Both the position numbers and the translations under genes were made by a program. From Ohessyouella blattaphilus (GTDB lineage: Bacteria; Bacillota; Clostridia; Lachnospirales; Lachnospiraceae): 64,000 nucleotides of DNA. Location of the stretch: the NCBI RefSeq assembly GCF_024721265.1, contig NZ_JAMXOC010000014.1, forward strand, positions 16,821 through 80,820, given 5' to 3'. Below are positions 16,738 through 26,232 of the stretch, one piece after another. Every line of letters starts with the position of its first letter. Positions within the stretch are counted from its first letter, which is position 1. The notes under the pieces were generated by a model. That model had not been told where the DNA came from. It saw only the letters and a program-made list of their open reading frames with translations, and made no database searches.

Positions 16738-17685
16738 TTAACCTTTTCTTTTTTTTCTTGAATTTCCCGCTGCTAACCACACTGCTACAATAAAGATCAA
16801 TCCCTTTGCCAATTGCTGATAATGCTCGTTGATTCCCCATAAAACCATGCCGTTCGACAATATCGCTAGCGTTAAAGAGCCTATTATCGCACTGCTAATT
16901 TTACTGCTCGACCCACCTTCAAGGGAAATCCCTCCAAGCACTAACGCCGTTAACACATCTGTTTCAAAAAACTTTCCTGTTGCTGTTGACGCTGCACCCG
17001 TTCTAACCAATACAAATATACTGCATATTCCTGCCGTAAAAGCTGATATCATAAATGCTACTATTTTATACTTATTAACACTTATTCCACTTTGCCTTGT
17101 CGCTTCTATACCACTTCCGATAGCTTTTGAATACTTGCCCACCGCTGAATACTCAAAGACAATATACCCAATAATTCCCACCACAATAACTGTAATTATC
17201 TTAAGTGTCAAATTGTCTAAACTGTACATACTAAAAGGTATTGGTACCGTCCCCGATTTTGTTGCTATAACAATTACTCCTTGAAGAACAAATTGCATGG
17301 CTAACGTTAAAACAAACGATTCCACCTTTAATTTTGCATGGATAAACCCGTTTATTAGCCCTATAGCAAGTGATACTCCAAGTGCCGTAATCACCATCGC
17401 ACCAATTGACTTTTGTGATGCATATGCAGCAAAAGTCGCAGATACGCCCAGAATTCCACCTACCGAAAAATCTAAGTTTCCTTGAGCAACTACAAATGCA
17501 CAACCTATAGCACCTACGCAAAGAGTAAACATCTGATTGATCAACAGCTTAACGTTCTGAATTGAAAGTAAGTTTCCATGTGATACAAGCGTAAAAAAAA
17601 TAGTCACAAGAATCAAACCAGCAAAGGGGATTACTCTCGATAAATTTATCTTTTTGAAATTTACATCTGCTGCATTAGTCTTCAT
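16738..17685 (-). CDS. Ribose-type ABC transporter permease
   Basis: The 315-residue polytopic protein is the second BPD_transp_2 permease of the operon. It shows the typical AQGNLDFSVGGILGV motif near residue 67, the cytoplasmic loop KAIGSGIEATRQSGISVNKYK near 190, and VLGGISLEGGSSSKISSAIIG near 250. It lies 15 bp after the ATPase gene. Having two distinct permeases suggests a heterodimer rather than an RbsC homodimer. Confidence 0.88.
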   Translation of the reverse strand: MKTNAADVNFKKINLSRVIPFAGLILVTIFFTLVSHGNLLSIQNVKLLINQMFTLCVGAIGCAFVVAQGNLDFSVGGILGVSATFAAYASQKSIGAMVITALGVSLAIGLINGFIHAKLKVESFVLTLAMQFVLQGVIVIATKSGTVPIPFSMYSLDNLTLKIITVIVVGIIGYIVFEYSAVGKYSKAIGSGIEATRQSGISVNKYKIVAFMISAFTAGICSIFVLVRTGAASTATGKFFETDVLTALVLGGISLEGGSSSKISSAIIGSLTLAILSNGMVLWGINEHYQQLAKGLIFIVAVWLAAGNSRKKRKG

Positions 17686-17700
17686 TTATCTTCACCCACC

Positions 17701-19200
17701 TTATATCATATACTGAATAACATCTCGTTCCACTAAATCGACACTTCTTTTTAATTCACCAGATATCCTGCCATCCTTAATAATAATTATACGATCACTC
17801 ATTCCTATTAACTCCGGCATCTCCTCTGAAATCATAACAATGCTCTTTCCTTGAGCTCTTAATGCTTCCATCAAGTGATATATAGATTCTTTAACACCAA
17901 TGTCTATTCCCCTTGTCGGGCAATCAAAAATAAAAATATCCGATCCCTTTCCCAACCACTTGGCAATGGCTACCTTTTGCTTATTCCCTCCACTCAACTC
18001 AGACACATACTGATTAACATCTTTACATTTAACCTCTAGTTCATTCGCCCACTTCTTTGCGAAATTTTTTTCTTTTCTCTTTGACAAGAGTCCTGCCCTT
18101 GACAAACTACTTATTGAAGGCAATACGATATTATCAACAACGCTGGTATTTAGTAGTACTGAATCTTTATCTCGGTTTTTTGATAAGTAAGCAATAGCTA
18201 GCTTTTTCGCCTGACTCGCGTTTCTTACTGATATATTTTTATCAGCCACAGTAACCTTCCCCGTTATTGGCTTTATCAATCCGAAAAGTGCTTTGCCTAT
18301 TTCATGCATACCGCATTCACTAAGACCTCCCAAGCCAAGTATTTCCCCTTTATGAGCTGTAAAAGTTATTTCTTGGATTTTCTCATCCAACGTGAGATTC
18401 TCCACACACAACGCTGGTTCCAGCTTCTCCAGTTCACTATAATCATTCCTATAAAAATTATCGGAGACTTCACGTCCAACCATCATCGCTTTAAGTTCTT
18501 GAACATCTAAATTCTGGTTTACTCTCTTTCCAATAAAACAACCATCGCGAAGAACTACTATTTCATCTGATACCATCTGTAATTCGTCCAAATCGTGTGT
18601 AATAAATAGAACCGACTGACCATTTTTCTTTACTTCTTTAATGAGCTTATATAATAACTCGCGGCCTTTGTGGGCAATAGCTGTCGTCGTTTCATCAATA
18701 ATTAGAAGACGAGGATTGTTTTCCATTGCTCTTGCGATTTCTACAATCTTACATTCTTCAAAGTTCAGCTCATCAATCATTGCTTCTGACTTGATTTCCT
18801 CTGCACCAATTAGCTTCAACACACTATCAGCTGCTTCATTCATCTTTTTCTTAGAAATTAAATTGCCTACCAGAAACTGCTCCTCTTTACCAATAAAAAT
18901 GTTTTCCGCCACTGTCAATTTGTTTATCGTGCCCTTTTCCTGAACAACCATACTGACTCCTTGGCTACTAGCATCACTAATATTGTGAGGTGTAAATACT
19001 CTTTCTTCAAGAATCAGCTCTCCACTATCACTTCCTTGCATTCCTGCTATAATAGAAGACAATGTCGATTTTCCCGATCCATTCTCCCCAACCAAACCAC
19101 AAATTGTCCCTTTTGATATACTAAAAGATACATCCTGCAAAGCCCTTGTTACGCCAAAAGACTTACTCAAGTTTTTTATTTCCAATAGGGGCTTTTCCAT
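17701..19200 (-). CDS. Ribose-type ABC transporter double ATPase
   Basis: I start this at ATG 19200 (499 residues) because AAAGGAGGAAAGGAG lies just upstream; the frame is open to 19395 but that extension is not family-like. Two ABC modules are fused. The first has Walker A GENGSGKST near residue 38 and Walker B LLIIDETT. The second has LSGGNKQKVAIAKWL and a Walker B degraded to FIFDCPTRGID, with cysteine where glutamate is usual. Its Walker A position is degenerate (LGLGGLSECGMHEIG), as is common in RbsA. It is the first gene of the operon. Confidence 0.88.
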   Translation of the reverse strand: MEKPLLEIKNLSKSFGVTRALQDVSFSISKGTICGLVGENGSGKSTLSSIIAGMQGSDSGELILEERVFTPHNISDASSQGVSMVVQEKGTINKLTVAENIFIGKEEQFLVGNLISKKKMNEAADSVLKLIGAEEIKSEAMIDELNFEECKIVEIARAMENNPRLLIIDETTTAIAHKGRELLYKLIKEVKKNGQSVLFITHDLDELQMVSDEIVVLRDGCFIGKRVNQNLDVQELKAMMVGREVSDNFYRNDYSELEKLEPALCVENLTLDEKIQEITFTAHKGEILGLGGLSECGMHEIGKALFGLIKPITGKVTVADKNISVRNASQAKKLAIAYLSKNRDKDSVLLNTSVVDNIVLPSISSLSRAGLLSKRKEKNFAKKWANELEVKCKDVNQYVSELSGGNKQKVAIAKWLGKGSDIFIFDCPTRGIDIGVKESIYHLMEALRAQGKSIVMISEEMPELIGMSDRIIIIKDGRISGELKRSVDLVERDVIQYMI

Positions 19201-19413
19201 TCTCTCTACTCCTTTCCTCCTTTTCGTTGCAACAAAATAATTAACGTTAGTAAAATCTAAACATAAAGTTTTTATTTTGAAAACACCAAAATTCTTTTGC
19301 TTTGTTAGGAATAATCTTGTTTTTTTACGTCTCTCGTCCTCTTTTGTGCGCTTTTTACAATAGCTCAACCCCTCACAAATAGGCATTTTTATCATTTAAA
19401 CAATTTTTATAAA

Positions 19414-19625
19414 GTACAAATCAGCTTTATATATGGTACAAATTCATAATCTTTTCTAAGCTTTCCTAAGCATTTATATATCTTGTTCAAAATCGATTTC
19501 CATTATTTATCCAAATTCACGAAATACATATTCAAGCATTGACATTTAAGAACAATTTATGTAAATAATAAAGCCAACCAATTAATTTGATTTGTATTTG
19601 TATTCAATTAAATAAGTACAAATAC
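19414..19625. promoter_or_regulatory. AraR-like TACAAAT operator boxes in the divergent promoter region
   Basis: The 441-bp gap between the ATPase start and the GH4 start is AT-rich and holds repeated boxes. GTACAAAT is at 19414-19421, 19436-19443 and 19616-19623, and the reverse-sense ATTTGTAT is at 19590-19597 and 19596-19603. GTATTTGTA (19594-19602) and TACAAATAC (19617-19625) form an exact inverted pair just before the GH4 RBS. The half-site equals the ATTTGTAC core known for GntR/LacI-type AraR, matching the regulator encoded at 21025. Confidence 0.6.
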
Positions 19626-19641
19626 GCCGAAAGGAGAAAAA

Positions 19642-20979
19642 ATGAATAAAGTAGTAATTATCGGTGCTGGTAGTGCCATGTTTTCCAAAAAGTTTATCGG
19701 AGATCTTCTCTATTTCAACGACATCGAAATTGATAACATTTCCTTAGTTGACATCAATACCGAAAAACTAGAAATAATGGAAAAAGTAGCAAGAAAACTT
19801 GTTTCACAAACTGGAAAGTCAACAACTATCGAAGCCTCTTCTGATAGAAGAGATGTTTTAAAGGATGCCTCCTATGTCATCAACACTATTAATGTCGGCG
19901 GTCCATACCGATATAAAGACGACCTAGAAATATGTGATAAATACGGCGTGCACCCTTCCGTAGGTGATATAATAAATCCTAGTGGAGTTATGCGTTTTTT
20001 AAGAGCCTATCCCGATATATTAGCAATATGCAAAGATATGGAAACACTCTGTCCCGACGCTTATTTCTTTAACTACACTAACCCCATGGCTCCCCTTTGC
20101 TTAGCTTTACAAAAGGAAACCACCATAAAAACATTTGGCTTTTGTCATAATGTTCAAAGCACAACCGAGCAACTAGCTGCATATGTTGGTGCAGACTTAA
20201 AGGATGTCTCTGTTTGGGCTGCCGGCATTAATCACATGGATTGGTTTTTGCAATTCAAGGTTAAGGGAAAGGATATTTATCCCCAACTCTTTGAACTCGC
20301 TAAAGATTGGGACAAGATGGTCGCCTTACAAAAGGTAGAACCTGACTATGGTCCTAACTATAATGTAGCTGTTTACGATATGGTTCGTTTCGAAATCATG
20401 AAAAACTTTGGTAAATTCCCTTCAGAATCACCTTTTCACATGTCTGAATATGTGCCATATTTTCGAAAGAACAAAGAATTAATTGAGAAATATAAAGTCG
20501 AAAGACGCTGGTGGCTGGATTTTGAATTAGGATCTGATGAATATTATGAAACTTTAAAAACATATTTAGCAAATAACGAAGATATTCCTATGAAAAAATC
20601 TTTTGAATATGCACCTGAAATAATTCATGCTAATTTGACAGGTAAGCCTTATCGAGCAAATTTAAATGTTATGAATACAGGCCTTATAGAAAATCTTCCC
20701 GCAGATAGCTGTGTTGAAGTTCCTTGCTATGCCGATGCGGAGGGCATTCATCCTTGCTATGTAGGACGCCTTCCCGAACAACTAGCTGCACTTAACAATA
20801 CCAATATTTCTACGCATAAGCTAATGGCTAAAGCTGCCTGGTCAAAAAGTTTCTCTGCAATAGCTGACGCTATTAAAATGGATCCGTTAGCTAGTGCCGT
20901 TTGTACTTTGGAACAACTAAATGATTTATCAGACGAGCTTTGTCGCGCTAACAAAGATTTTCTAGCTGATTTCAAATAA
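19642..20979 (+). CDS. GH4 family glycosidase (alpha-galactosidase/glucuronidase type)
   Basis: The 445-residue cytosolic enzyme is a GH4 NAD- and Mn-dependent glycosidase. It has an N-terminal Rossmann motif VVIIGAGSAMFSKKFIGDLL, the NYTNP motif near residue 147, and the metal-binding Cys168 and His198 in FGFCHN and GINHMDWF. The GINHM form fits the MelA/AglA-like group rather than 6-phospho-glucosidases, but the exact sugar is uncertain. It has a strong GAAAGGAG site and is followed by its likely repressor. Divergent transporter genes probably import the glycoside. Confidence 0.85.
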   Translation: MNKVVIIGAGSAMFSKKFIGDLLYFNDIEIDNISLVDINTEKLEIMEKVARKLVSQTGKSTTIEASSDRRDVLKDASYVINTINVGGPYRYKDDLEICDKYGVHPSVGDIINPSGVMRFLRAYPDILAICKDMETLCPDAYFFNYTNPMAPLCLALQKETTIKTFGFCHNVQSTTEQLAAYVGADLKDVSVWAAGINHMDWFLQFKVKGKDIYPQLFELAKDWDKMVALQKVEPDYGPNYNVAVYDMVRFEIMKNFGKFPSESPFHMSEYVPYFRKNKELIEKYKVERRWWLDFELGSDEYYETLKTYLANNEDIPMKKSFEYAPEIIHANLTGKPYRANLNVMNTGLIENLPADSCVEVPCYADAEGIHPCYVGRLPEQLAALNNTNISTHKLMAKAAWSKSFSAIADAIKMDPLASAVCTLEQLNDLSDELCRANKDFLADFK

Positions 20980-21024
20980 AAAACATGCTATACTTCATTA
21001 CAAAAGGATAGGGCATGGATAGCA

Positions 21025-22116
21025 ATGGCAAAATATAAAGAACTATACAATCATATAGTCAACAGCATTAAAGACGGCACCTATAAAACCAAGGATAAAT
21101 TACCTACTGAGATGGAATTATGCAATAACTTTCAAATTAGTAGGCAAACCGTCCGGCGAGCGCTTATTGAGTTGTCCGAGCATGGTTATATCTGTCGAAT
21201 AAAAGGGAGTGGTTCATATGTAACCTGGTCTCATAGTGAAAAGAAAAAAACTATTGGTATCATGGTCGCCTATATGTCATCCTACGTGTACCCAGCTATT
21301 GTACGAGGTATCGAACAAGTTCTTGGAGCACATAACTACGGAATTGACTTAGCTTTTAGTCACTATTCTTTAACCACAGAACGAGCATACCTTCAAAGAA
21401 TGTTAGATTTAAATGTGTCTGGGATAATTGTTGAGGGCGTCAAATCAGGTCTTCCTAATCCCAATATTGATTTATATCAAAAACTTATTAACCAAGGGAT
21501 TCCCGTGATTTTTATAAATAATCATTATAATACTCTGGCCGCCACCTCTTTAGAAATGGCAGACGAAAAGCTATCTTATGAGATGACAAAACGCATAATT
21601 AAAATAGGTAAAAAAAATATCCTTGGTTGCTTTAAGTACGACGATATTCAAGGGCAAAATCGCTATTTAGGATTTGTTAAGGCACTACTTGATGCCGGAC
21701 TCCCCATTGAAAACAACAATATATTTTGGTTTGGCGATCTTGACACAAAGCACGAAAATGTATTTGAGTCCTATTCAAGCATCATGACAATCAATAACAT
21801 ATGCACTCGCTTAGCCGATGCCGATGGGTTAATTATTTATAATGATCTGCTCTTAGACATTATTATGCAAAGAGCCAAACAAAAAAAATGTATTATCTCT
21901 CCTCATTTGGCTCTAGCTAGCTTTGACGATGACAACTTCGCTCACGGCAATATTGATTTACCTTTTATCTCTGCTTCTCATCCCAAGAGTATAATGGGAA
22001 ATATCGCTGCTGAAGAAGTTTTAAAAGAAATTGCTAATCCATCTCTAATTTTTAAGGATAAACCCAATATTATCACTATCCCTACAGAAATCCAGTCTAG
22101 AAACACTAGTATTTAA
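21025..22116 (+). CDS. AraR-like GntR/LacI-type repressor
   Basis: The 363-residue protein fuses an N-terminal GntR winged helix (about residues 5-70; DKLPTEMELCNNFQISRQTVRRA) to a LacI-type sugar-sensing domain (IGIMVAYMSSYVYPAIVRGIE onward), the AraR architecture. The promoter region upstream of the GH4 gene contains TACAAAT boxes, the AraR-type half-site, so autoregulated sugar-relieved repression is likely. It lies 45 bp after the GH4 gene. The RBS is modest (AAAAGGATAGGG). Confidence 0.85.
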   Translation: MAKYKELYNHIVNSIKDGTYKTKDKLPTEMELCNNFQISRQTVRRALIELSEHGYICRIKGSGSYVTWSHSEKKKTIGIMVAYMSSYVYPAIVRGIEQVLGAHNYGIDLAFSHYSLTTERAYLQRMLDLNVSGIIVEGVKSGLPNPNIDLYQKLINQGIPVIFINNHYNTLAATSLEMADEKLSYEMTKRIIKIGKKNILGCFKYDDIQGQNRYLGFVKALLDAGLPIENNNIFWFGDLDTKHENVFESYSSIMTINNICTRLADADGLIIYNDLLLDIIMQRAKQKKCIISPHLALASFDDDNFAHGNIDLPFISASHPKSIMGNIAAEEVLKEIANPSLIFKDKPNIITIPTEIQSRNTSI

Positions 22117-22168
22117 AATGGCAATAGAGCTCACTAGATGAGAGTGCAAAAAAGAAAAGTTATCAAAA

Positions 22169-22226
22169 GAACCCTTACCCCAGAATGATTACAAGGCATT
22201 AATCCTTGATTCTAGGGTAAGGGTTC
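22169..22226. terminator. Bidirectional intrinsic terminator
   Basis: GAACCCTTACCC (22169-22180) pairs perfectly with GGGTAAGGGTTC (22215-22226). The outer flanks are A-rich on the left and TTATTT on the right, so the hairpin can stop both the plus-strand GntR transcript and the minus-strand operon that ends at 22292. Confidence 0.75.
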
Positions 22227-22291
22227 TTATTTAGAGAAATCGGTACTCAAAATAGCTATTTTCCGACGCCCCCATTCTTCAACTCAAACTC

Positions 22292-23080
22292 TTAGTTTTC
22301 CACCTTCTTAAGCTCGTTAATCTGCTGTTCTACGGTGCGAATTATCTCATCCATATGCTCTTTCATTAGGCGCACAGCTAAATCCACATCTTTCTTCTCC
22401 ACAGCGTTTGTAATTTCTTCGTGCTGAGCCGCATAAACATCCCCTTGAAAACGCGTTTCTAATACGTCTAGTCCGGCCTCAACTTGTTTCTCCTCGTATA
22501 TTAGCAGCTTAAGTAGGCTGATAAAATATTTATTACCACTCATTTCCGCTAGGATAGCATGAAAATCAAGCGCTGGCTCAATATGATCTACCTTCTCTGC
22601 TAAATCGGCATAATAGTCGGAGTTAGATAGGCGTAGTCGTTCGATGTCTTTTGCAGTCGCATTTTTTATAGCTTCTTTCATTACAGCAACTTCTAATACT
22701 CTTCTCGCTTTTAGTAAATCAAAAAGTTCATCGTATTCATTTACACATAGTGCTTGGGTCTCGCCGTCATGAACTTCCGCTCGCTCGATCTGCTCGGATA
22801 AAGTCTTCAAATGCGCCTTACCTTCAGGTGTTAATATTCGTCCCTGATTACTCTCCCTAACGGTATATCCAGCATAATCTAAATCCTTTAGATAACGACC
22901 AATAGTGGCACTACTAACATCAACACCTCTGTCTGCCAACAGTTGAACTAGTGTCCATGATCCCATTGGTCCATCATGCGCTGAGATATCATCTAAAATA
23001 AAATAATCAAGCACATCTCTATTGGTCTTAAATAAGCCTGTTCGCATTAAGTGACTTATCAAGTTACTACTTTCGCCCAT
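22292..23080 (-). CDS. FCD-domain transcriptional regulator
   Basis: The 262-residue protein has an FCD ligand domain (about residues 110-250). It includes LKARRVLEVAVMKEAIKNAT, a metal-site histidine in LDFHAILAEMSGN, and two further histidines in the C-terminal helices (AAQHEEITNAV, LMKEHMDEI). The N-terminus is an unusual winged helix of the NrpR/RNase R type (SSATIGRYLKDLDYAGYTV) rather than the usual GntR domain. It closes a six-gene operon and probably represses it. Identical operators flank the two divergent promoters at 29.2-29.3 kb. Confidence 0.8.
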   Translation of the reverse strand: MGESSNLISHLMRTGLFKTNRDVLDYFILDDISAHDGPMGSWTLVQLLADRGVDVSSATIGRYLKDLDYAGYTVRESNQGRILTPEGKAHLKTLSEQIERAEVHDGETQALCVNEYDELFDLLKARRVLEVAVMKEAIKNATAKDIERLRLSNSDYYADLAEKVDHIEPALDFHAILAEMSGNKYFISLLKLLIYEEKQVEAGLDVLETRFQGDVYAAQHEEITNAVEKKDVDLAVRLMKEHMDEIIRTVEQQINELKKVEN

Positions 23081-23111
23081 AATTTTCTCCCACTTTACTT
23101 ATTAATTCAAA

Positions 23112-24008
23112 TTATTGCATAGTTTTCCTTAGCCAGTCAAGGTACAGTTCCATTCCCTCTTCTATTGAAAATCGTGGCTTCCATCCATAATCTTCATAAG
23201 CCCTTGCTACACTAAGAGACCCCAGATTATCATAGCCTAAATCACCTTCACCAATTTCAATTAGAGCTTCTGGGAAAAGTTCTTTTGCTTTTGCGATTAT
23301 CCTTGAATAGGGAATGACCTCACCGCCGCCTACGTTATATTCTCTATGTTTTAGTTCTTTAGCAAAGGCGATTTTCACAATACCTTCTATACAATCTTCA
23401 ATGTAAATATAATCTAACAGCTGCTCTGCACCACGTTCCCAAGAAACTTTTCCATCTTTTAATAATGCTGACAGAATCATATTAACCGGACACTCGTTAA
23501 CGCGTCTGGGACCATAGACAAATCCCACTCTCAAAGATACACTATCTAATCCATAGTTTCTCACAAGCTCTTCACAAGCTACTTTAGTAGCTGCATATGG
23601 GTTTTCCGCATGAAGTTTCAAACTCTCGTCAATAACATCATACTGTACATCACCATAAACTGCACCCGAACTTATATAGACGTACCGACTAATGCCGTAA
23701 TTTCTTGCTGCTTCTAAGCTAGTTAGCACCCCACCCACATTTGTTTTATAAATCATATATGGATTATCTCTTAACATCTTGGGATGAGATATTCCTGCAT
23801 TGTGAATGATTCTATCTACACTATTATTTTTCAAGACCATATTGAGATTACCATAATCATTGGCATCTCCCTGTACATAATCACAACCGTCCACTTTCTT
23901 TTCTGGCTTATTACGCCCGTACGAGATAACGTGTTCCCCTTGTTCACAGAGGTACTCTACGAGACGTGTACCTATTAGGCCATTGCCACCGATTAGTAAT
24001 GTTGACAT
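23112..24008 (-). CDS. NAD-dependent epimerase/dehydratase (extended SDR)
   Basis: This 298-residue Rossmann protein begins LLIGGNGLIGTRLVEYL (GxxGxxG), carries the serine of the catalytic triad in SSGAVYGD and the YAATKVACE motif (YxxxK) near residue 135, and ends with an extended-SDR substrate domain. Such enzymes are UDP-sugar epimerases or uronate dehydrogenase-like. In this operon, between the binding lipoprotein and the FCD regulator, a role in oxidising or epimerising an imported sugar is plausible but unproven. Confidence 0.8.
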   Translation of the reverse strand: MSTLLIGGNGLIGTRLVEYLCEQGEHVISYGRNKPEKKVDGCDYVQGDANDYGNLNMVLKNNSVDRIIHNAGISHPKMLRDNPYMIYKTNVGGVLTSLEAARNYGISRYVYISSGAVYGDVQYDVIDESLKLHAENPYAATKVACEELVRNYGLDSVSLRVGFVYGPRRVNECPVNMILSALLKDGKVSWERGAEQLLDYIYIEDCIEGIVKIAFAKELKHREYNVGGGEVIPYSRIIAKAKELFPEALIEIGEGDLGYDNLGSLSVARAYEDYGWKPRFSIEEGMELYLDWLRKTMQ

Positions 24009-24047
24009 ATTTTTATCCTTTCGCTTTCAAAGTGAATTTACATGATT

Positions 24048-25220
24048 TTATTCATAAAGAATACGAGATATTTCTGAATCATCCATATTGTCAGCATCAA
24101 ACCATACCGCTGGAATCACAATATCTTCTGCTTTTCCACCCTGTAGCACATTGACCGCCATTTTCATCGCTTCATAACCCATTGTATATGGATCTTGAGC
24201 AACCGCTCCATAAAAATATCTGTTTCTAACCGCGTTATTAGTGGTAGCTCCTGAGTCAAAGCCGATTACAATCATGTCCTTATATTTTCCTTTTTCTCTA
24301 TCTAAATCGGCACCGTCAGTTGTGGCACTGAGAACACCTGTGGCTGCCGCTTCATTTACTACGAAAATAGCTGCCACATCTGCATCCGTTACCACACTAC
24401 TAGCTAAATTTCTAATATCCTCATCTGCCTTAGAGGCAGCAATATCGGTTCGAATAATTACGGATGGCTCTTTATCTGCCGCTTTTGCAAAAGCATCATT
24501 CCCAGATATTTCCACTGCTCCTGGTTGCCACTCTTGACATAGCTCATACATTTTTTCCGAAAAACCAATCGTTCTATCTCGATGTACTGTCATAATTGCA
24601 TCAGGTGCAATTACACTAATAACCACCGGTTTTTTTGCCGTTGCCTCTTTTATTTTACTTACGATATCATCATTTAATACTAGATTCTCAGCTGCTTGTG
24701 CTGCTGCCATCTTGCTATCGCTAGCTGAAGTCGCTGTAAGGCTTCCCTCTGGCGGGTTATCAAAAGTTATATCATAAGCAATTACAGGGATTTTTGCATT
24801 TTTAGCAGCAATCATCTGCTCGTCTAGTGAACCCGAGTCAGCTGCGGCTAATAAAAGTGCTGCTGGCTGTTTCGCCAATGCTTGGCTAATAATGTTAATT
24901 TGCTCATCTACTTGTGAAGAGTCTGCAGAAGCATTGTACTCTAAGTTGACTGTAACCCCTTCCTTTTTCATATCCTCTACAGCCGCCCTTGCACCGTCTA
25001 CGTTAATGTTACAATATTCTATTGAAAAGGAATTACCTACCATTTCAATGTTATATTCATCATTCGAAGCTTCATTACTGCCATCTGCCTTATCACCACT
25101 CTTAGAACCTTTATTACCACAAGCTACAAATGAACTAACCATCATAACTATCGCTAATATTAATGCTATTTTTTTTCTCATCTTTTTCTTTGTATGATGT
25201 ATGTTCCTTAACATAATCAT
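24048..25220 (-). CDS. Sugar-binding lipoprotein, ribose-type
   Basis: The 390-residue protein has a basic start, a hydrophobic signal segment and a lipobox ending at Cys34 (FVAC), then a type I binding fold (IEMVGNSFSIEYCNINVDGARAAVEDM, split; AYDITFDNPPEG; MIVIGFDSGATTNN). Starts at 25220 or 25214 are both served by AAAGGAGAG. It is the last component of the operon's ABC transporter, after ATPase and permease. The ligand is unknown; the companion cyclic amidohydrolase suggests a nitrogen-containing compound. Confidence 0.85.
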   Translation of the reverse strand: MIMLRNIHHTKKKMRKKIALILAIVMMVSSFVACGNKGSKSGDKADGSNEASNDEYNIEMVGNSFSIEYCNINVDGARAAVEDMKKEGVTVNLEYNASADSSQVDEQINIISQALAKQPAALLLAAADSGSLDEQMIAAKNAKIPVIAYDITFDNPPEGSLTATSASDSKMAAAQAAENLVLNDDIVSKIKEATAKKPVVISVIAPDAIMTVHRDRTIGFSEKMYELCQEWQPGAVEISGNDAFAKAADKEPSVIIRTDIAASKADEDIRNLASSVVTDADVAAIFVVNEAAATGVLSATTDGADLDREKGKYKDMIVIGFDSGATTNNAVRNRYFYGAVAQDPYTMGYEAMKMAVNVLQGGKAEDIVIPAVWFDADNMDDSEISRILYE

Positions 25221-25245
25221 ACTCTCCTTTCAGTTTTCTTATTAT

Positions 25246-26223
25246 TTAGCTATGTTTTTCTTTAATCCCTCGATATGTATCAAGCATAACAGCTAACAAC
25301 ACCGCAAGTCCTGTAAACATAACTTGCCATTGTTGTTGAATACCTATTGTTTGTAAACCATTCCGTAGTACTGCCATAATGAAAACACCAATAATGGTTC
25401 CAACCATCGTTCCTGAACCTCCACTTAGCGAGGTCCCACCAATAACAACAGCAGCAATAGCATTCATTTCCATACCACTTCCCGAACCTGGTAACACTGA
25501 TGTATATGTAGCACTATAAAAAATTCCACCCATTCCCGCAAATACACCCGCTATTGTATAGACTAACATCGTCCATTTCCTTGTCTTAACTCCTGATAAT
25601 CTGGTAGCTTCACTGTTTGACCCAATGGCACAGGCATACTTTCCTATTTTTGTATACCTAAAAATAAAGTAGGCAATTGCAAATAGTAATATCATATAAA
25701 CTACTCCAATCGGGAAACCATTCAGTGTTTTATAAAAAACTCGTTTAAACCAACCATCCGGACTTGTAATTACAGGGTATCTCATTGTTTGTACTTTTGA
25801 AACGATATATCCTAAACCTTGGGCGATATAGGAAGAACCCATTGTAGCTACAAATGGTGGAATCTTAAAGATAGAAACAAGTACACCGTTAAGAATCCCA
25901 AAGCAAACGCACACCACTATCGTAATGACCAGCGACATACCGATTGGCATCCCCCATACAGAATACGCCACTCCTCCAATAAGGGCGCCGCACATAGCGA
26001 CACTCCCCATAGATAAATCAATGCCACCGGTAGAAATTATAAATGTCATCCCAAATGCTAAACAAATAATATAGTAAGTACTTTCTAATAAACTAATCAT
26101 CGAATTGGTTGTTAAAAAATTTTTCCCGAAAATGGAAAACAGTACAAACAATATAAACAATGTGGATAATGCAATGACCCGTTGCGACAAAAAAATTCTC
26201 TTAAATGCATTATTCTTTTTCAT
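25246..26223 (-). CDS. Ribose-type ABC transporter permease
   Basis: The 325-residue protein has about nine membrane helices and RbsC-like motifs: STGGIDLSMGSVAMCGALIGG near residue 65 (in two parts), the cytoplasmic loop CAIGSNSEATRLSGVKTRKW near 200, and VIGGTSLSGGSGTMVGTIIG near 265. It lies 9 bp after the ATPase gene. As the only permease in the operon it is expected to act as a homodimer. Confidence 0.88.
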   Translation of the reverse strand: MKKNNAFKRIFLSQRVIALSTLFILFVLFSIFGKNFLTTNSMISLLESTYYIICLAFGMTFIISTGGIDLSMGSVAMCGALIGGVAYSVWGMPIGMSLVITIVVCVCFGILNGVLVSIFKIPPFVATMGSSYIAQGLGYIVSKVQTMRYPVITSPDGWFKRVFYKTLNGFPIGVVYMILLFAIAYFIFRYTKIGKYACAIGSNSEATRLSGVKTRKWTMLVYTIAGVFAGMGGIFYSATYTSVLPGSGSGMEMNAIAAVVIGGTSLSGGSGTMVGTIIGVFIMAVLRNGLQTIGIQQQWQVMFTGLAVLLAVMLDTYRGIKEKHS

Positions 26224-26232
26224 CTAACCCTC

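Noticed and set aside
19201..19395. 65-residue extension of the first RbsA-like ATPase
   Set aside because: Not family-like, and an AAAGGAGG site places the start at 19200.
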